Origin: Argopecten irradians
Lineage: Eukaryota > Mollusca > Bivalvia > Pectinida > Pectinidae
Direction: 5' to 3'
DNA length: 64,000 nucleotides
Assembly (NCBI RefSeq): GCF_041381155.1
Contig: NC_091142.1
Location: forward strand, 36,257,604 to 36,321,603
The position numbers and the translations under genes were made by a program. Positions 37,415 to 49,834 of this stretch are shown here, in pieces (the stretch's first letter is position 1; each line of letters begins with the position of its first letter). The notes under the pieces were generated by a model, which made no database searches, was not told the origin of the DNA, and was given only the letters and a program-made list of their open reading frames with translations.

Positions 37415-39375
37415 GCTGGATACCGTATAGCAGGTCATTACCTAGATACCGCATAGCAGGTCATCACCTAGATACCGTATAGCAGGTCATCACCTAGATA
37501 CCGTATAGCCGGTCATTACCTAGATACCGTATAGCAGGTCATTACCTAGATACCGCATAGCAGGTCATCACCTAGATACCGTATAGCAGGTCATCACCTA
37601 GATACCGTATAGCAGGTCATTACCTAGATACCGCATAGCAGGTCATCACCTAGATACCGTATAGCAGGTCATTACCTAGATACCGTATAGCCGGTCATTA
37701 CCTAGATACCGTATAGCAGGTCATTACCTAGATACCGTATAGCAGGTCATCACCTAGATACCGTATAGCAGGTCATTACCTAGATACCGTATAGCCGGTC
37801 ATTACCTAGATACCGTATAGCAGGTCATTACCTAGATACCGTATAGCCGGTCCATTACCTAGATACCGTATAGCAGGTCATTACCTAGATACCGTATAGC
37901 CGGTCATTACCTAGATACCGTATAGCCGGTCATTACCTAGATACCGTATAGCAGGTCATTACCTAGATACCGTATAGCCGGTCATTACCTAGATACCGTA
38001 TAGCAGGTCATTACCTAGATACCGTATAGCAGGTCATTACCTAGATACCGTATAGCAGGTCATTACCTAGATACCGTATAGCAGGTCATTACCTAGATAC
38101 CGTATAGCCGGTCATTACCTAGATACCGTACGCGCGTATAGCAGGTTATTACCTAGATACCGTACGCGCGTATAGCAGGTCATTACCTAGATACCGTATA
38201 GCAGGTCATTACCTAGATACCGTATAGCAGGTCATTACCTAGATACCGTATAGCAGGTCATTACCTAGATACCGTATAGCAGGTCATTACCTAGATACCG
38301 TATAGCCGGTCATTACCTAGATACCGTATAGCAGGTCATTACCTAGATACCGTATAGCCGGTCATTACCTAGATACCGTATAGCCGGTCATTACCTAGAT
38401 ACCGTATATCAGGTCATTACCTAGATACCGTATAGCAGGTCATTACCTAGATACCGTATAGCAGGTCATCACCTAGATACCGTATAGCCGGTCATTACCT
38501 AGATACCGTATAGCAGGTCATTACCTAGATACCGTATAGCCGGTCATTACCTAGATACCGTATAGACGGTCATTACCTAGATACCGTATAGCAGGTCATT
38601 ACCTAGATACCGCATAGCAGGTCATTACCTAGATACCGCATAGCAGGTCATTACCGTGATACCGTATAGCCGGTCATTACCTAGATACCGTATAGCAGGT
38701 CATTACCTAGATACCGTATAGCAGGCCATTACCTAGATACCGCATAGCAGGTCATTACCTAGATACCGTACGCGCGTATAGCAGGTCATTACCTAGATAC
38801 CGTACGCGCGTATAGCAGGTCATTACCTAGATACCGTATAGCAGGTCATTACCTAGATACCGTATAGCCGGTCATTACCTAGATACCGCATAGCAGGTCA
38901 TTACCTAGATACCGTATAGCCGGTCATTACCTAGATACCGTATAGCAGGTCATTACCTAGATACCGTACGCGCGTATAGCAGGTCATTACCTAGATACCG
39001 TATAGCAGGTCATTACCTAGATACCGTATAGCAGGTCATCACCTAGATACCGTATAGCCGGTCATTACCTAGATACCGTATAGCAGGTCATTACCTAGAT
39101 ACCGTATAGCCGGTCATTACCTAGATACCGTATAGCAGGTCATTACCTAGATACCGTATAGCCGGTCATTACCTAGATACCGTATAGCAGGTCATTACCT
39201 AGATACCGTATAGCAGGTCATTACCTAGATACCGTATAGCCGGTCATCACCTAGATACCGTATAGCAGGTCATTACCTAGATACCGTATAGCCGGTCATC
39301 ACCTAGATACCGTATAGCAGGTCATTACCTAGATACCGTATAGCAGGTCATTACCTAGATACCGCATAGCCGGTG
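37415..39375. repeat. Minisatellite, 26-bp unit, about 75 copies
   Basis: The unit is GATACCGTATAGCAGGTCAT followed by TACCTA, with common AGCAGG/AGCCGG and CATTACC/CATCACC alternatives and some CGCATAG units. Five units carry an extra 8 bp (CGCGCGTA) at 38128, 38160, 38768, 38800 and near 38966; the two adjacent pairs are 640 bp apart. The right flank at 39420-39437 holds the unit's core in inverted orientation (CTATACGGTATCT). There are no unique spacers, so it is not a CRISPR. Confidence 0.95.
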
Positions 39376-41189
39376 AGTTTCGCGAGTCAATATTTTCACT
39401 TTCATCCCCGTAAGTATAACCGACTATACGGTATCTGTGTAACATGTAATTATAAAGCAGCTTCTACTAACACATATGACATTAATTGATGAATCCTCGT
39501 GTATTTCAACACAAACAAAACACAACCAACCAAGAGCTTCATCTTTCTTTGTTTAATGATAGAGATATGTAAAGCATTGTGCGTAGAATCAGAATTTGGT
39601 GTAACATCTGTGAATAGTTAATTCTGCTCAATTTTCCAATTCAGAAAGTTTCTAAGCATAAGAATGTTTCTAAACTAAAGCTATAATTTACCTGATGATT
39701 CATATCTAATTCGAAAATCATAAACACGTGATATAGTGGCCATATTCCTTGAAGTATTAACATTCACACCAGACAAAAAGTCAATCCAATAAAGACAAAT
39801 ATAAGCTCATAACCAGATAAACATTGGTCGTAATAATATACTCAAAAGGACTGCCTTATCTATTTTGGCTGCAAAGTTTTCAATGTAAGCTATTTTTTAT
39901 ATATCAATTGATCATTTAGAATTATCGAATCTTTAATCCCTCATTCATTCCATAAAAATCAAAAGATATGTTTCCACAAAAAACAATTTCGTTTGATTGA
40001 ATAGAAACAAAGGTAAATGTATAGATGACATTGATAAACACCCCATCTCACATCGATCAGCCCACATACTGTACCAAGCATGGATTTCCAAGGCCTTTTA
40101 GTGTAAGAGATAGACCAGTTTTTTTTTTTGTTTTTTTATTTAATGCCAAATGTCAAGGTAAATGCCATTTTGGCCTGATTGTGTGCACTGCCTAACCTGG
40201 TAGTATTTCTAGACCCTAATAGTATAACATCGCCCTAGCGAACGAACGGGCACGACTCAAATTTATAGTCATATTCTTTATCCCATCCAGCCCCGATTTC
40301 CGGCAGGGATTTATAAAATATTCGTGTGAAAAAAATCAGATTGATACCAATTGAAAATAACTAAAATACTTACCGACACTAAACACACTCGGGCTATGGA
40401 GGTGTTTTAAGATATAATAAGATATGCTATTAAATTATTGTTTTGATCTGATACATTAATCATAAAGTAAACATCTTAATTCTTTCAACATAAAATAACT
40501 TCTGTAAACCAAGTTGTTATCGCGTGTGATTTCGGGATTTCACTGCAAGTAAGAAATCGCAGAAAAAAATATGTCTACGTGAAAATGTTTTTAGAAACCG
40601 TGAACTTCAGTTGGTTTACATATAGAGTTTTCTTTGTTATTTACGAGAAAGTGAAAAACAAGTATAATGTAGGATTCGACACACAAACAGTTTAGATATG
40701 ATAAAGATGTTTACGGTAGACTTGGGGTGGGGAGGGTGGTCCGTATCCAGATATATCATTTACTTCAATTTGAAATACCAGTAAAACAAAAAATGGAAGA
40801 CATGATTAATGAGAATAGTTGTAATGGTATCGTGGTTTAGGTAATTCATATTCTTGGAGAAAAAATACATCAGTCATAAAAATAAAAGTTGATATACATC
40901 ACATTCCCATCATTACTGAAGTCGCTCTTCAATATAAAGACCTTGGAGCATTTGGAATTGTTCAAAGCATGATTGATTAGTGACATTTTCATTTCTCATT
41001 TGCTGTTAAAGTTGGTATTATATCTTCACCCAAATCAAAAGAATAGAGTTCTTAGAGATCTCATAAAATTTTGTAAAATTCGTATTGCCAACATTTCTTT
41101 TATCTTGACGTTAAACTATGACTAGCCCAATCACCTTTTGAACAACCGGGTCCTGGTAAATTGTTTACATTAATTGTTTAATCTGTATC
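39376..41189. other. Intergenic, no supported gene
   Basis: AT-rich sequence. 40505-40625 looks like a small repeat of the TTATCGCG/TCGCAG type and ends with GGTTTACATA. No coding signal seen. Confidence 0.45.
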
Positions 41190-41754
41190 AAAGGGACAAT
41201 TCAGTGAGGCTAATTCTGTTACATAACAGAAAAAAGTGACATAAATGCATTGTGCTACATTCCTTAGGAAACATATAGCAAGAAATATTGACAAATAACA
41301 ACATTATTAAGTATTTTGATTGATACCGTTGACAGTCCATATCGTTGATCAATACCATTAAGCAGGTACAACATGTACGCTGTATCCATACCTGAGTCAA
41401 AGTCACGCACGTTAAACAAATGAACTACATAACCACTGAGGAGTTGATGAAATTATTTTCAGACAGGAACATACATCTAATAAGGTAAACATACTACTGT
41501 AAGAGCGATTTTAGAGGTTGTAGACAAAAAAGTCTTTACTACACTGGCAAGGGCCATGTTTCGGCATACAAGACATCCGACCATTATGTGTAATGGCGGA
41601 TAGTCAGCTAATTTGAACATTTCATATACATTTCTATACAGTGGGCTTTTCTGGCATATTACAGTAAGATCAACTAATCTAATTTCCATAAGAACTGGTT
41701 TGTTTCCGAAATATGTACACATTTTAATGTACTCTTAGACTGAATTGTCCCTTT
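41190..41754. mobile_element. TIR element family 'AAAGGGACAATTCAG', copy 2
   Basis: Begins AAAGGGACAATTCAGTGAGG and ends GACTGAATTGTCCCTTT. At 565 bp it has the same interior order as the copies at 12631 and 42623. No protein is conserved among copies. Confidence 0.8.
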
Positions 41755-42622
41755 AAAGTTTCTCAAAAACAAATCAAAATACATATCTATATACACAGAT
41801 CAAAACAATGAAAATCGGCAGCTATGATTAAAAACATTTCTGCAAAAATAGTGACTCATTCAAGCAAAACATTTTTTTAAAATGTGTCCAGTTTGAAAAA
41901 GATGCACATGTCCTGGAATTCCAATAGTTCAAGTTAAAGTTCTTTATTTTTTAAGTTATTTATCTTATCAGTTTAAACATACATGTTGTATATACAAAAA
42001 TTAATACAGGTAAACTGAGTGTTAGATCCTTTTCTTATCCATCAAATGTATATAAAACAAAACCTTGAAGTAAAATGTACTGTAAACTCATGGGGATTTA
42101 ATTTGCGAAATAATGATTATATAAAATATACAGATTTCTGCGATCATGTCCTCTGACTTCGTGGATCAAAGAAAATTTTGACCACGTGATTAGTTTTAGT
42201 TACTTTTAAAACTTTTCTGACCCGAATCAACGGAGCGGTCACCCATCCATGACAGGCGGAGCCCAACGTTACGTTGCTTTACTTCGATAAATTGACCTAT
42301 TGTTTTTATATTGGACATTATGTCTAAGAAAGTTTTATTTGAATATATATGTAGATTATTCTTATGAATTGGTGGGTAGAAAATATTGGTTTCTGTTTCA
42401 GCTTTGAACGCTAAAACACAACATATAACTGACAATGTAACAATTCGACGAATTTGAATCCAACGATTGTTTTGATTCAATTTAAGCAAATGTCAACGTT
42501 TAGACATCATTGATAGATTTTAGAGAATGTTTCTATATACAAAATGACCACGTGTTTAGTGATAGTGGTAGTTTTAAAACGTTTCTGGTAACATGATTAT
42601 AAAGTGTAAAAACTGATATGTT
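41755..42622. other. Spacer between two TIR elements
   Basis: AT-rich. The 97-codon minus-strand frame at 42196-42489 has no domain or splice support. Nothing else seen. Confidence 0.45.
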
Positions 42623-43194
42623 AAAGAGACAATTCACTCAGGCTAATTCTTTTACATAACTAAGAAGCAAAATATAGCATAAATGTATTGTTCTACATTT
42701 CTTATGAAACATATAACGTAAAACATTGACAAATTCCACGGCATTGTTAAGTATTTTAATCAATATAGTTGAAATATCAAATCGTTGATCAATACGAATA
42801 AGCAGGTCCAATACGGACGCTGTACCCATACCCGAGCCAAAGTCACGCATGTTAAACAAATGAATTACATAACCACTGAGAAGGTGATAAAATGATTTTT
42901 AGGCAAGACAATTCACCTAATAAGGTAAATACACTACTGTCAGAGCGATTTCAGCAGTTCTAGACAGAAGTTGGATTACTCTACGAGCAAGGGACAGGGT
43001 TCGGAATACAAGAAGTTTGACCACAGTGTGTAATGGCGGACAGCGAGCGAGTTTGAACTTTTCACACACGTGTCGCAACCATGGGCTTTTCAGGCATATC
43101 ACAGTAAAACCGACTGATATAATTTCCATTAGAACTGGGTTTGTTCCGATAAATGTACAAATTTTAATGTTCTCTTAGACTGAATTGTCCCTTT
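42623..43194. mobile_element. TIR element family 'AAAGGGACAATTCAG', copy 3
   Basis: Left end AAAGAGACAATTCACTCAGG, right end GACTGAATTGTCCCTTT; 572 bp. It is in the same orientation as copy 2, 868 bp downstream of it. Confidence 0.8.
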
Positions 43195-43276
43195 AAACAA
43201 GCAAGTATCGATGAATAAATGTCTGACTGTTAATGACCTTGTTTATATGTCTGGTTAATTGATATGCCGAAAGTAA

Positions 43277-43364
43277 TGTCCAACTGCTCACAAAGTATTG
43301 TCCAACTGCTCATAAAGTATTGTCCAACTGCTCACAAAGTATTGTCCAACCGCTCACAAGGTAG
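43277..43364. repeat. Short tandem repeat, 22-bp unit, four copies
   Basis: Four units of TGTCCAACTGCTCACAAAGT plus AT; the last is diverged (CCGCTCACAAGG). Confidence 0.9.
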
Positions 43365-44211
43365 CAGTTTACGAAAATGGATCATTTTCAGTACTGGAAG
43401 AATTTTTATATGACATAGCAAGTATTAACATTAGCATCCTTGATACTCCAGGGATTACTATCACAGTCCTTATATCCATCCCTGGATTATAGTATAACTG
43501 AAGGCAGTTGCGATAGAAAACTCATTGACCAATTACAGGCATGCAGAGTGTCCTTTAAAGATTAGGAAGAGAGCGACACACAACTTCAAAAGCACAAAGT
43601 CAACCACGGGGCACTGTTATCATATGCTTTAGGTGAACACCAGATGACCAAACTACCTGCTCACATACAAAGCCGTCAATTCTACTGAGATAGTCCAGAG
43701 GTTGATATAACGACAGTGAACGTAACCCATGGGGTATCGAGCCAAGACATTTCACAATGTCGCGGGGAATTGCCTTGATCAAGAAAAGGTAACGTGACTG
43801 TAGGGCACCACATTTTCATTGAAATTTTTTATCATTGATAATTTTGACTTTTCCTACCTGCGAATATCTGACTAGGCGTTACATATTTACACAAGTTCTA
43901 AACTCTTCCCAATTAATACATTAATATTTCTTTTCGCTGATTAAGTCACTTAATTGTACAATAACTGTTGTAGACCTATGGGATTGGACTTAAATGTATA
44001 TACAAACTACGTGTTATATCTCTACTTCAGTTTCACTTGATGTGAATCAATTCTCGAACCAATCAATACAAATACTAATTTAAAATGCACTGAGTTCCAT
44101 TTATTACTGCGATTTTTGATTGGTCCTTCCTCGCAGGAATACTGTTGTTAAATCATAGTTCTTAATTTAACATTATAATAATGCTTTTTATAAATAAATC
44201 TGTGTCCAAGG
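43365..44211. other. Region downstream of the TRIM gene, no gene seen
   Basis: 43435-43500 contains two CCAGGGATTA/CCCTGGATTA phrases in opposite orientation, possibly a small repeat remnant. Otherwise featureless AT-rich sequence. Confidence 0.4.
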
Positions 44212-44419
44212 CCGTTTTCGATTATGCGGTTTGACTGGTTGGACCTAGTTGTTCGTTTATTAATTAAAGACGGACCTGGTGATTTTATATTGTTTTCAGA
44301 CGAGCCTTGACAAAGCCCTCACAGGCCTGTATAAAAAAATGCAGGTCCGTCAGGATTTATACTTGAAATAATGACTTTAACCAACGGTCGAACCGGCTGT
44401 TTCGAATAAACGAAAACGG
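44212..44419. mobile_element. MITE, 208 bp, CCGTTTTCG terminal inverted repeats, copy 2
   Basis: Begins CCGTTTTCG and ends CGAAAACGG, with an interior nearly identical to 1628-1834. It lies about 85 bp downstream of the TRIM stop codon, so it may be included in that gene's 3' UTR. Confidence 0.85.
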
Positions 44420-44503
44420 TCTAGGACTTACGCTGTGTCTAGGACTAACGCTGTGTGTATGATTTCGTTCTCCTTATCCTTATCACCATAGACTAACTCT
44501 GTG

Positions 44504-47500
44504 TTAAAACACTATCATGTCCCCTGTGTCTGTACGGAATGCTACAGCCGCGGGTATTCCGTGATGGCCTCTAGGTTTATCTGGTAGTTTTAGTTTTTCT
44601 GACCTGCCCCCACCGCCTAACATGTACAGCAAATTCTTGTTCGGGTCTATGACGTAGTAATTCGACGAAGAATCCTCCGAGCACATCCCTGGGCAGAAGC
44701 TGGCGTACAAGTCTTCATCGTTATCGGATGGTTGGAATTGGTCGGTGTGCTTCAGTGTTCCGTCGTGGATCTTGAGATTTTTGGTACCGACATCGAAGAC
44801 CAGGATCTTTCCAGTGGCACTCACCATCACGTACAAAGGCAGTACAAAAAGAGGAACTTTTCCCGGACCAGATAATGTTCTCTTCCTTTTGCCTGTCGTT
44901 AAGCACAACACAAGAATGTTTGAGTCATCACATACATATATAAGTTCATCAGATATGGCAATCCCTTGTGGCTTCCGCAGCTTCTCGGTTAACACATATG
45001 CAAAATTTCCGTCGGCATTGTACACCTTTATACTCCCTTCTCCAGGTTTTCTCCCTGTAATGGAAAAATCTAAATTTCAATTTTGAATTCATAAATCAAA
45101 ACAGTGATTCCTATGTCCTCCGGATGATTTTGTTGAAGTTTTAAAAAGAGTATACATATTTAGAATGGGTCTTTTGGTGTGAAATCAGATTAAATTCAAA
45201 CAATTGTAAATGGAACATGAAAATTAAAGATGATGAGATGTTCCGAACAATTACAAACTGGTACGAGTTATCATTCTTTGTACAGTACACAAATATTTAC
45301 CCAATTCACCAAATACACGTACTACATGCTGCAATCCAATACAAAATGTCGAGATATCAAATACAACACAATAAAAAAAAAACACAAAGGTTGATTTGCA
45401 TAGCTGAAGCATTCTGTAATGATTAATATGAAGCCACTGTGCGTGGTCTATATAACATTACTCGTATCAGGTTGACTTACAGCTTGTATGACCCATTCAG
45501 AACATCCTGAACATCTTTCACATAGAAATCATATTTAGCAATATGTATAAAGTATATTTTTAATATGTTTATAATACTTAGTGAAAAGCAAAGTTTTTCC
45601 TACTTCTTAAAAGCGGTTTTTTCGTTATGTAATTTTGTTTAGTGAGATAAACTCACGCAACATCTAGTAGGATGTTTGAATTGTGCCTGCTGCTCCACTG
45701 CATGAAAATAAAACTCGACTAAATGTGGAATCTGGTGACTACCTCCATTTCACTAGCATGCCAATGCAAAAATGGTCACACATACATGTACATGCATAGC
45801 ATAGATGATGAAGGGGTTCATATTGCGTTGCTATAGCAATCCGCCATCTTTCTTTCTTTGCCGCGAACTACCATACCAACTTACTCCACCAAAATCAAAA
45901 TTCAGCCACTGTCCAATTCGTGTTATACAATATTGTAAACGTACTTAATTTGGCACAATACATTTGTTGTCGAAAATAATTCTTGACATGTCTGAGTTAC
46001 ATACTCACATAATGGCTCCATAAACAATATAAAGAGGTACAACTCGCGCAATAATATTTAGCGCACAGATACTGGAGCGAAACAATGCTAAATAGTACGT
46101 TTACGGTATTATAAAAAATGTACATCTTACCTTCATCCGTAACGTAGAGTGGCGTGGTCTGTCGTACATGTTGCTGACTTGCGACATCAAAAGGCTTTGT
46201 CAAGTTAGTGATCCTCCCGTAAAACTCTCCATTTTCCTTACAGATTTTCACGTCTCTATCATTTGTGACAAAAGCATAGTAGATACCTTGACTCCCTCGG
46301 AAAACCGTGAAACCTGATACTTGGAAAGGGAGAAATACACGATGAATAATCTTCTGTTGAAATGTAATATTTTCCGTTGCTATGGAAACAGATCTCTTAA
46401 ACATTCCTGTAAATGGAGATGGTAGTGATTGTCTTGTAGGTGCTGTTGTTGCTACCTCTGTAAGTGATGGGGCTTGTGACGGTCTTAGCACGGCTTCCGC
46501 TGGTTGAAGTGACGCTTGTGGTGGGTGCGGCAAAGGTCTTTTTACGGCTTCTGTGAGTTGAAGTGGCGCTTCTAGTGGTTGGGACAAAGGTATTTTTGTG
46601 GCTTCTGTAAGTTGAAGTGGCGCTTGTGGTATTCTAATACGTTGAGGTCTTTCGCATGGCAATGGTAGCTCATGTCGTTGTCTCATTCCTCCAAAAAGTG
46701 GTCGTGAGTCTGCCTGTGTCCCTTGTTGTGTTGAAGGTGCTGAAGCTTTGGTAAGACGTTTTGGAAGGGGATGTTCTTCTTCACTGCTGTTACTTTCATA
46801 TATAATCGATTGTGAAGTAAAATAATTGTCTCCTAGTCCAGGAAATTCAGTATACGTTTCCTCTTCATCGGTTGATGAATTTGGAGTGTAACAGCGCGGA
46901 GGATCACGTTCACCAGACGGTGAATCCATCTTTATGTAGCCAAGGTTTATAAATGTATCTTCATTTTCGTTCTGTTTTTCGTTTTTTGCTGTCTTTCGAG
47001 GCGAGGGGGTTGGTTTTGGCATGGAAGATAAATTACATCCAGATAAATAACTCCTGTCAAATGAATCCTTTTTCTCAGCTAAGACTTCGATCTTTTCTTC
47101 CCCTAATTGAAGTTTGTTTAGAACTTCCAGGGCCGATTTGTTTCTGATAAATCCAATGGGATGGTATTTTGGTTTTGGGAGAAGTCTGCTTTCCTGTTGC
47201 AGTGCCATATTAGCTTGTTTCGCCAGCTTTTTTGCATGTTTGCAAAACATTATTGTACCGTCATCAGAAAGTTTTTCTATTTTTTCGATAATAAGTTTAG
47301 AGTCTGATAGCCTACGTGTGACTTGCTTCTGCGCATCTGTTAAAAGGTTTTCATTCCCTTTTGTCCTCGACTCCATTGACTGAAGCAGTTCATCTTTCTT
47401 CCTATGAATTATGTTAAACATTTCCTCTTCCATTTCTTCCATCTCATTTTGTATCATGTTCTTCTCTTCAGTCTGTTTTTCGATCATATTTTCTAAAGTG

Positions 47501-48054
47501 TTTGCTTTTGCTTCTTCTTCTTTTACGCGCTTGAGTAAATCTTGCTTTCGTTTATCAAGAGTGTCTTTCAGATTTGCTCTATACTCAGAAATTTTCATTT
47601 TTTTGTGTGAAGAATGCATACTGCATTTTGTACATATAAACTCGTCGTCACATGTCAAGCAAACAGAAAACACTTTGTGTCCATGCATATCGCATACTTC
47701 ATCCGATATCAAAGACTCGCATTTCGTAGAAGATTGGCTGTTAACCTGATCATAGTGATCTTCGTTGTCAGCATCCTCCATAACTCGACTGCATCTTTCA
47801 AACTTCTGCAAAGACTGAAGTATGTGTACTACCTCATCAGCAACTGGATAGTTTTCTACCTTCCCTGCTCTCGGTTTCATTGGTCGCTTGCAAGTTGGAC
47901 AAGAAGGCGTGCTGCTAGCGTGTTTAATCAGGCAATCCAGACAGAATGTGTGGCTGCACTCAATTCGTCTGGGATCTTGTAATTCCAGGTTACAAATACC
48001 ACATTCTGTCATAGAAAGCAGCTTTATATAGTCCTTTTTATTCCTTCCATCCAT
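44504..48054 (-). CDS. TRIM-NHL-like RING/B-box protein
   Basis: Two coding exons: 48054..46131 and 45054..44504 (stop), joined in phase (GAA G|GG) with donor GTAAGA and acceptor TTACAG; about 824 residues. RING C3HC4 is intact at C18, C21, C33, H35, C38, C41, C52 and C55. B-box-type zinc ligands lie at 121-150 (CDMH...CLTC...CTKC...H..H). A long coiled coil follows at about 155-290 (repeated KEEEAK, EEMEEEM). A low-complexity linker has acidic/serine patches and three proline-rich repeats of the type APLQLTEA. From about residue 590 to the end are NHL/beta-propeller-like strands (VSGFTVFRGSQGIYYAFV; KPQGIAISDELIYVCDDSN). TRIM-NHL proteins are typically E3 ubiquitin ligases in the cytoplasm. 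The substrate is unknown. An acceptor at 48069-48070 indicates a 5' UTR intron, so the promoter lies further upstream. Confidence 0.88.
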
Positions 48055-48070
48055 TTCCTATTGCAGATCT

Positions 48071-49395
48071 GTAAAACGAAACCAGGTTAAATTGTAATAT
48101 TATGAAAGGGGATAACTGGGTTTGGATACCTGACGTTGTCTTGATCAATAATAGCGGAGAGGCGAAAACCAGACGAATAAACTGGTATCTGTCTGGCGTA
48201 GCCAACGTATATCGTATCTTGTAACAATATCAATAAAATTTGAATTGAAAGTCATATGCTTGATTTTGAACATCTGTGGATCATTGTGCGTTACAAGAAA
48301 CTGTGTCAGAAACATACACGATGTTCGGTGCTCAGACAGTGCGATTAACTTGAGTTACCCTAATCCGATTTCCTCGTATGAGTGATATATAATTTGCCGA
48401 GATGTCGGAATGTGAACAATGTCTGACTGCAGGGTCAAACATCAATCGACAGGTCTTACGTAAATGAACAAAAATATCACAAGGCGCTACAAATCAAAGT
48501 GTAGACAAGACACAGTTCACAATTTATGAGGATATGTCAATGCCATCAACTCCCATAAATCATCCAAACAATGTCATCTGTTTTGTTAAATCTAAAATGA
48601 GTGACCATTTAAGGATTGAATCTTGCTTTGGACGATTTCATGGGGTGATGAATTGAGAGGCTCTTGAAACAAATTGAATGAACTGCAAAGCCATGTTGAT
48701 TTGTTTCAAGTGCAACTCAATTTATCACCTAATCAAACCGACAAAAACAAGATTCAATCCTTATATTTCAATTCAATCTTATTAATTTTTTTCGTCAGGC
48801 CTTGTGCAATTCTACAACGAGAGACGTAAGAAAATAATGCATCATTAGAATATAACTAAATAAAACAAATACCGGAAATATTACAATTTGTCACACATTT
48901 ATTTAGAAAATTATTAAATTTATTAAAATTATATTATCAATGTAATCCAGACGAATCATAAAACATTTTCAATAGATTTTGAAATTATTGCAAAAATCGT
49001 CCGCCCAAGCTGCGGAAGAATAATGTCTATATAGACTGTGTGATACGGTGATACGGTTGTATCCTGCTTTGATTCAAAATGGAGAGTCACCCCAACGTGA
49101 TGGGAACGGTAAGGTTCTAGTGTTTATGTAGCCTTTAGCATTGATACAAGTTAAAAAACTGATTAAAGGTTAATCAATATACATTGACTTTTTATATAGT
49201 TTTTCTTATCGTCGTTTAACTTCAGCATTTGTTCTAAGTAATTTTCGACAAATGTCACGCAAGGACATCCCATTTTATCCTTATCCTTCTTCGGTAGGCA
49301 GTTAAAACGATAAACCGGACTGAAATTGATCCGATAGACCAAAATAAAGCATACGTTAAACGTTATGTGTATATTAGGCCTAATGACTTTCATCT
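48071..49395. other. Upstream region of the TRIM gene
   Basis: It should contain the non-coding first exon and promoter, but no clear TATA box or CpG island is visible. Around 48600-48780 are two inverted phrases (AAGGATTGAATCTTG and CAAGATTCAATCCTT) with TCAATTCATCACC/AATTTATCACC between, so 48610-48762 looks like a small foldback element. Confidence 0.4.
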
Positions 49396-49403
49396 ACCCC
49401 CCC

Positions 49404-49436
<33 letters not shown>

Positions 49437-49452
49437 AATAAATAAATAAATG
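49396..49452. repeat. Homopolymer/microsatellite: C-run, A-run, (AAAT)n
   Basis: A run of nine C, about thirty A, then five AAAT units. It resembles an expanded retroposon tail, but no SINE body is recognisable beside it. Confidence 0.85.
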
Positions 49453-49834
49453 TCTCACTCCTCCTTTCCGGACGACGTGAGCAAACCTAATGCTAAAACT
49501 GCAAAATGAGAGTTAATAGAAATGTTTTGGAAAACTGAAGAAATTTAACTGTTATATTTGCACTTTTATAAAACCATCGCTGTTTATATTTACTTATCTA
49601 GGCCTAGGAATTCGAAGCTACGCCTTCTTTAGACATTTCTTAAAAAACTGGAGACCTTTTTCTTTGTTGAACGTCGTGTATAAATTAGCATCAACTTGCA
49701 TAGCAAACAAGCTAAAGTCAGTTTTAGATTATTTAATCTCGGAAATTCAGACAGTTAAGCGGACGTTATATTGGAGAGAATACTAGACTCATTTACGACA
49801 TAATGAATTATTCATAATTAAATTATGTACCTGG

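Noticed and set aside
37415..39375. CRISPR-like appearance of the 26-bp array
   Set aside because: Units are contiguous with no unique spacers, and the genome is eukaryotic; this is a minisatellite.
44721..45086. Extra frames on both strands over the second TRIM exon
   Set aside because: Only the frame continuing from the first exon in phase and giving NHL-like strands is supported.
46953..47982. Four plus-strand open frames of 64-122 codons over the TRIM exon
   Set aside because: They are antisense shadows of the long RING/B-box coding exon, with no independent features.
49163..49393. 76-codon minus-strand frame upstream of the TRIM gene
   Set aside because: It has no domain, splice or codon support and ends in the homopolymer tract.
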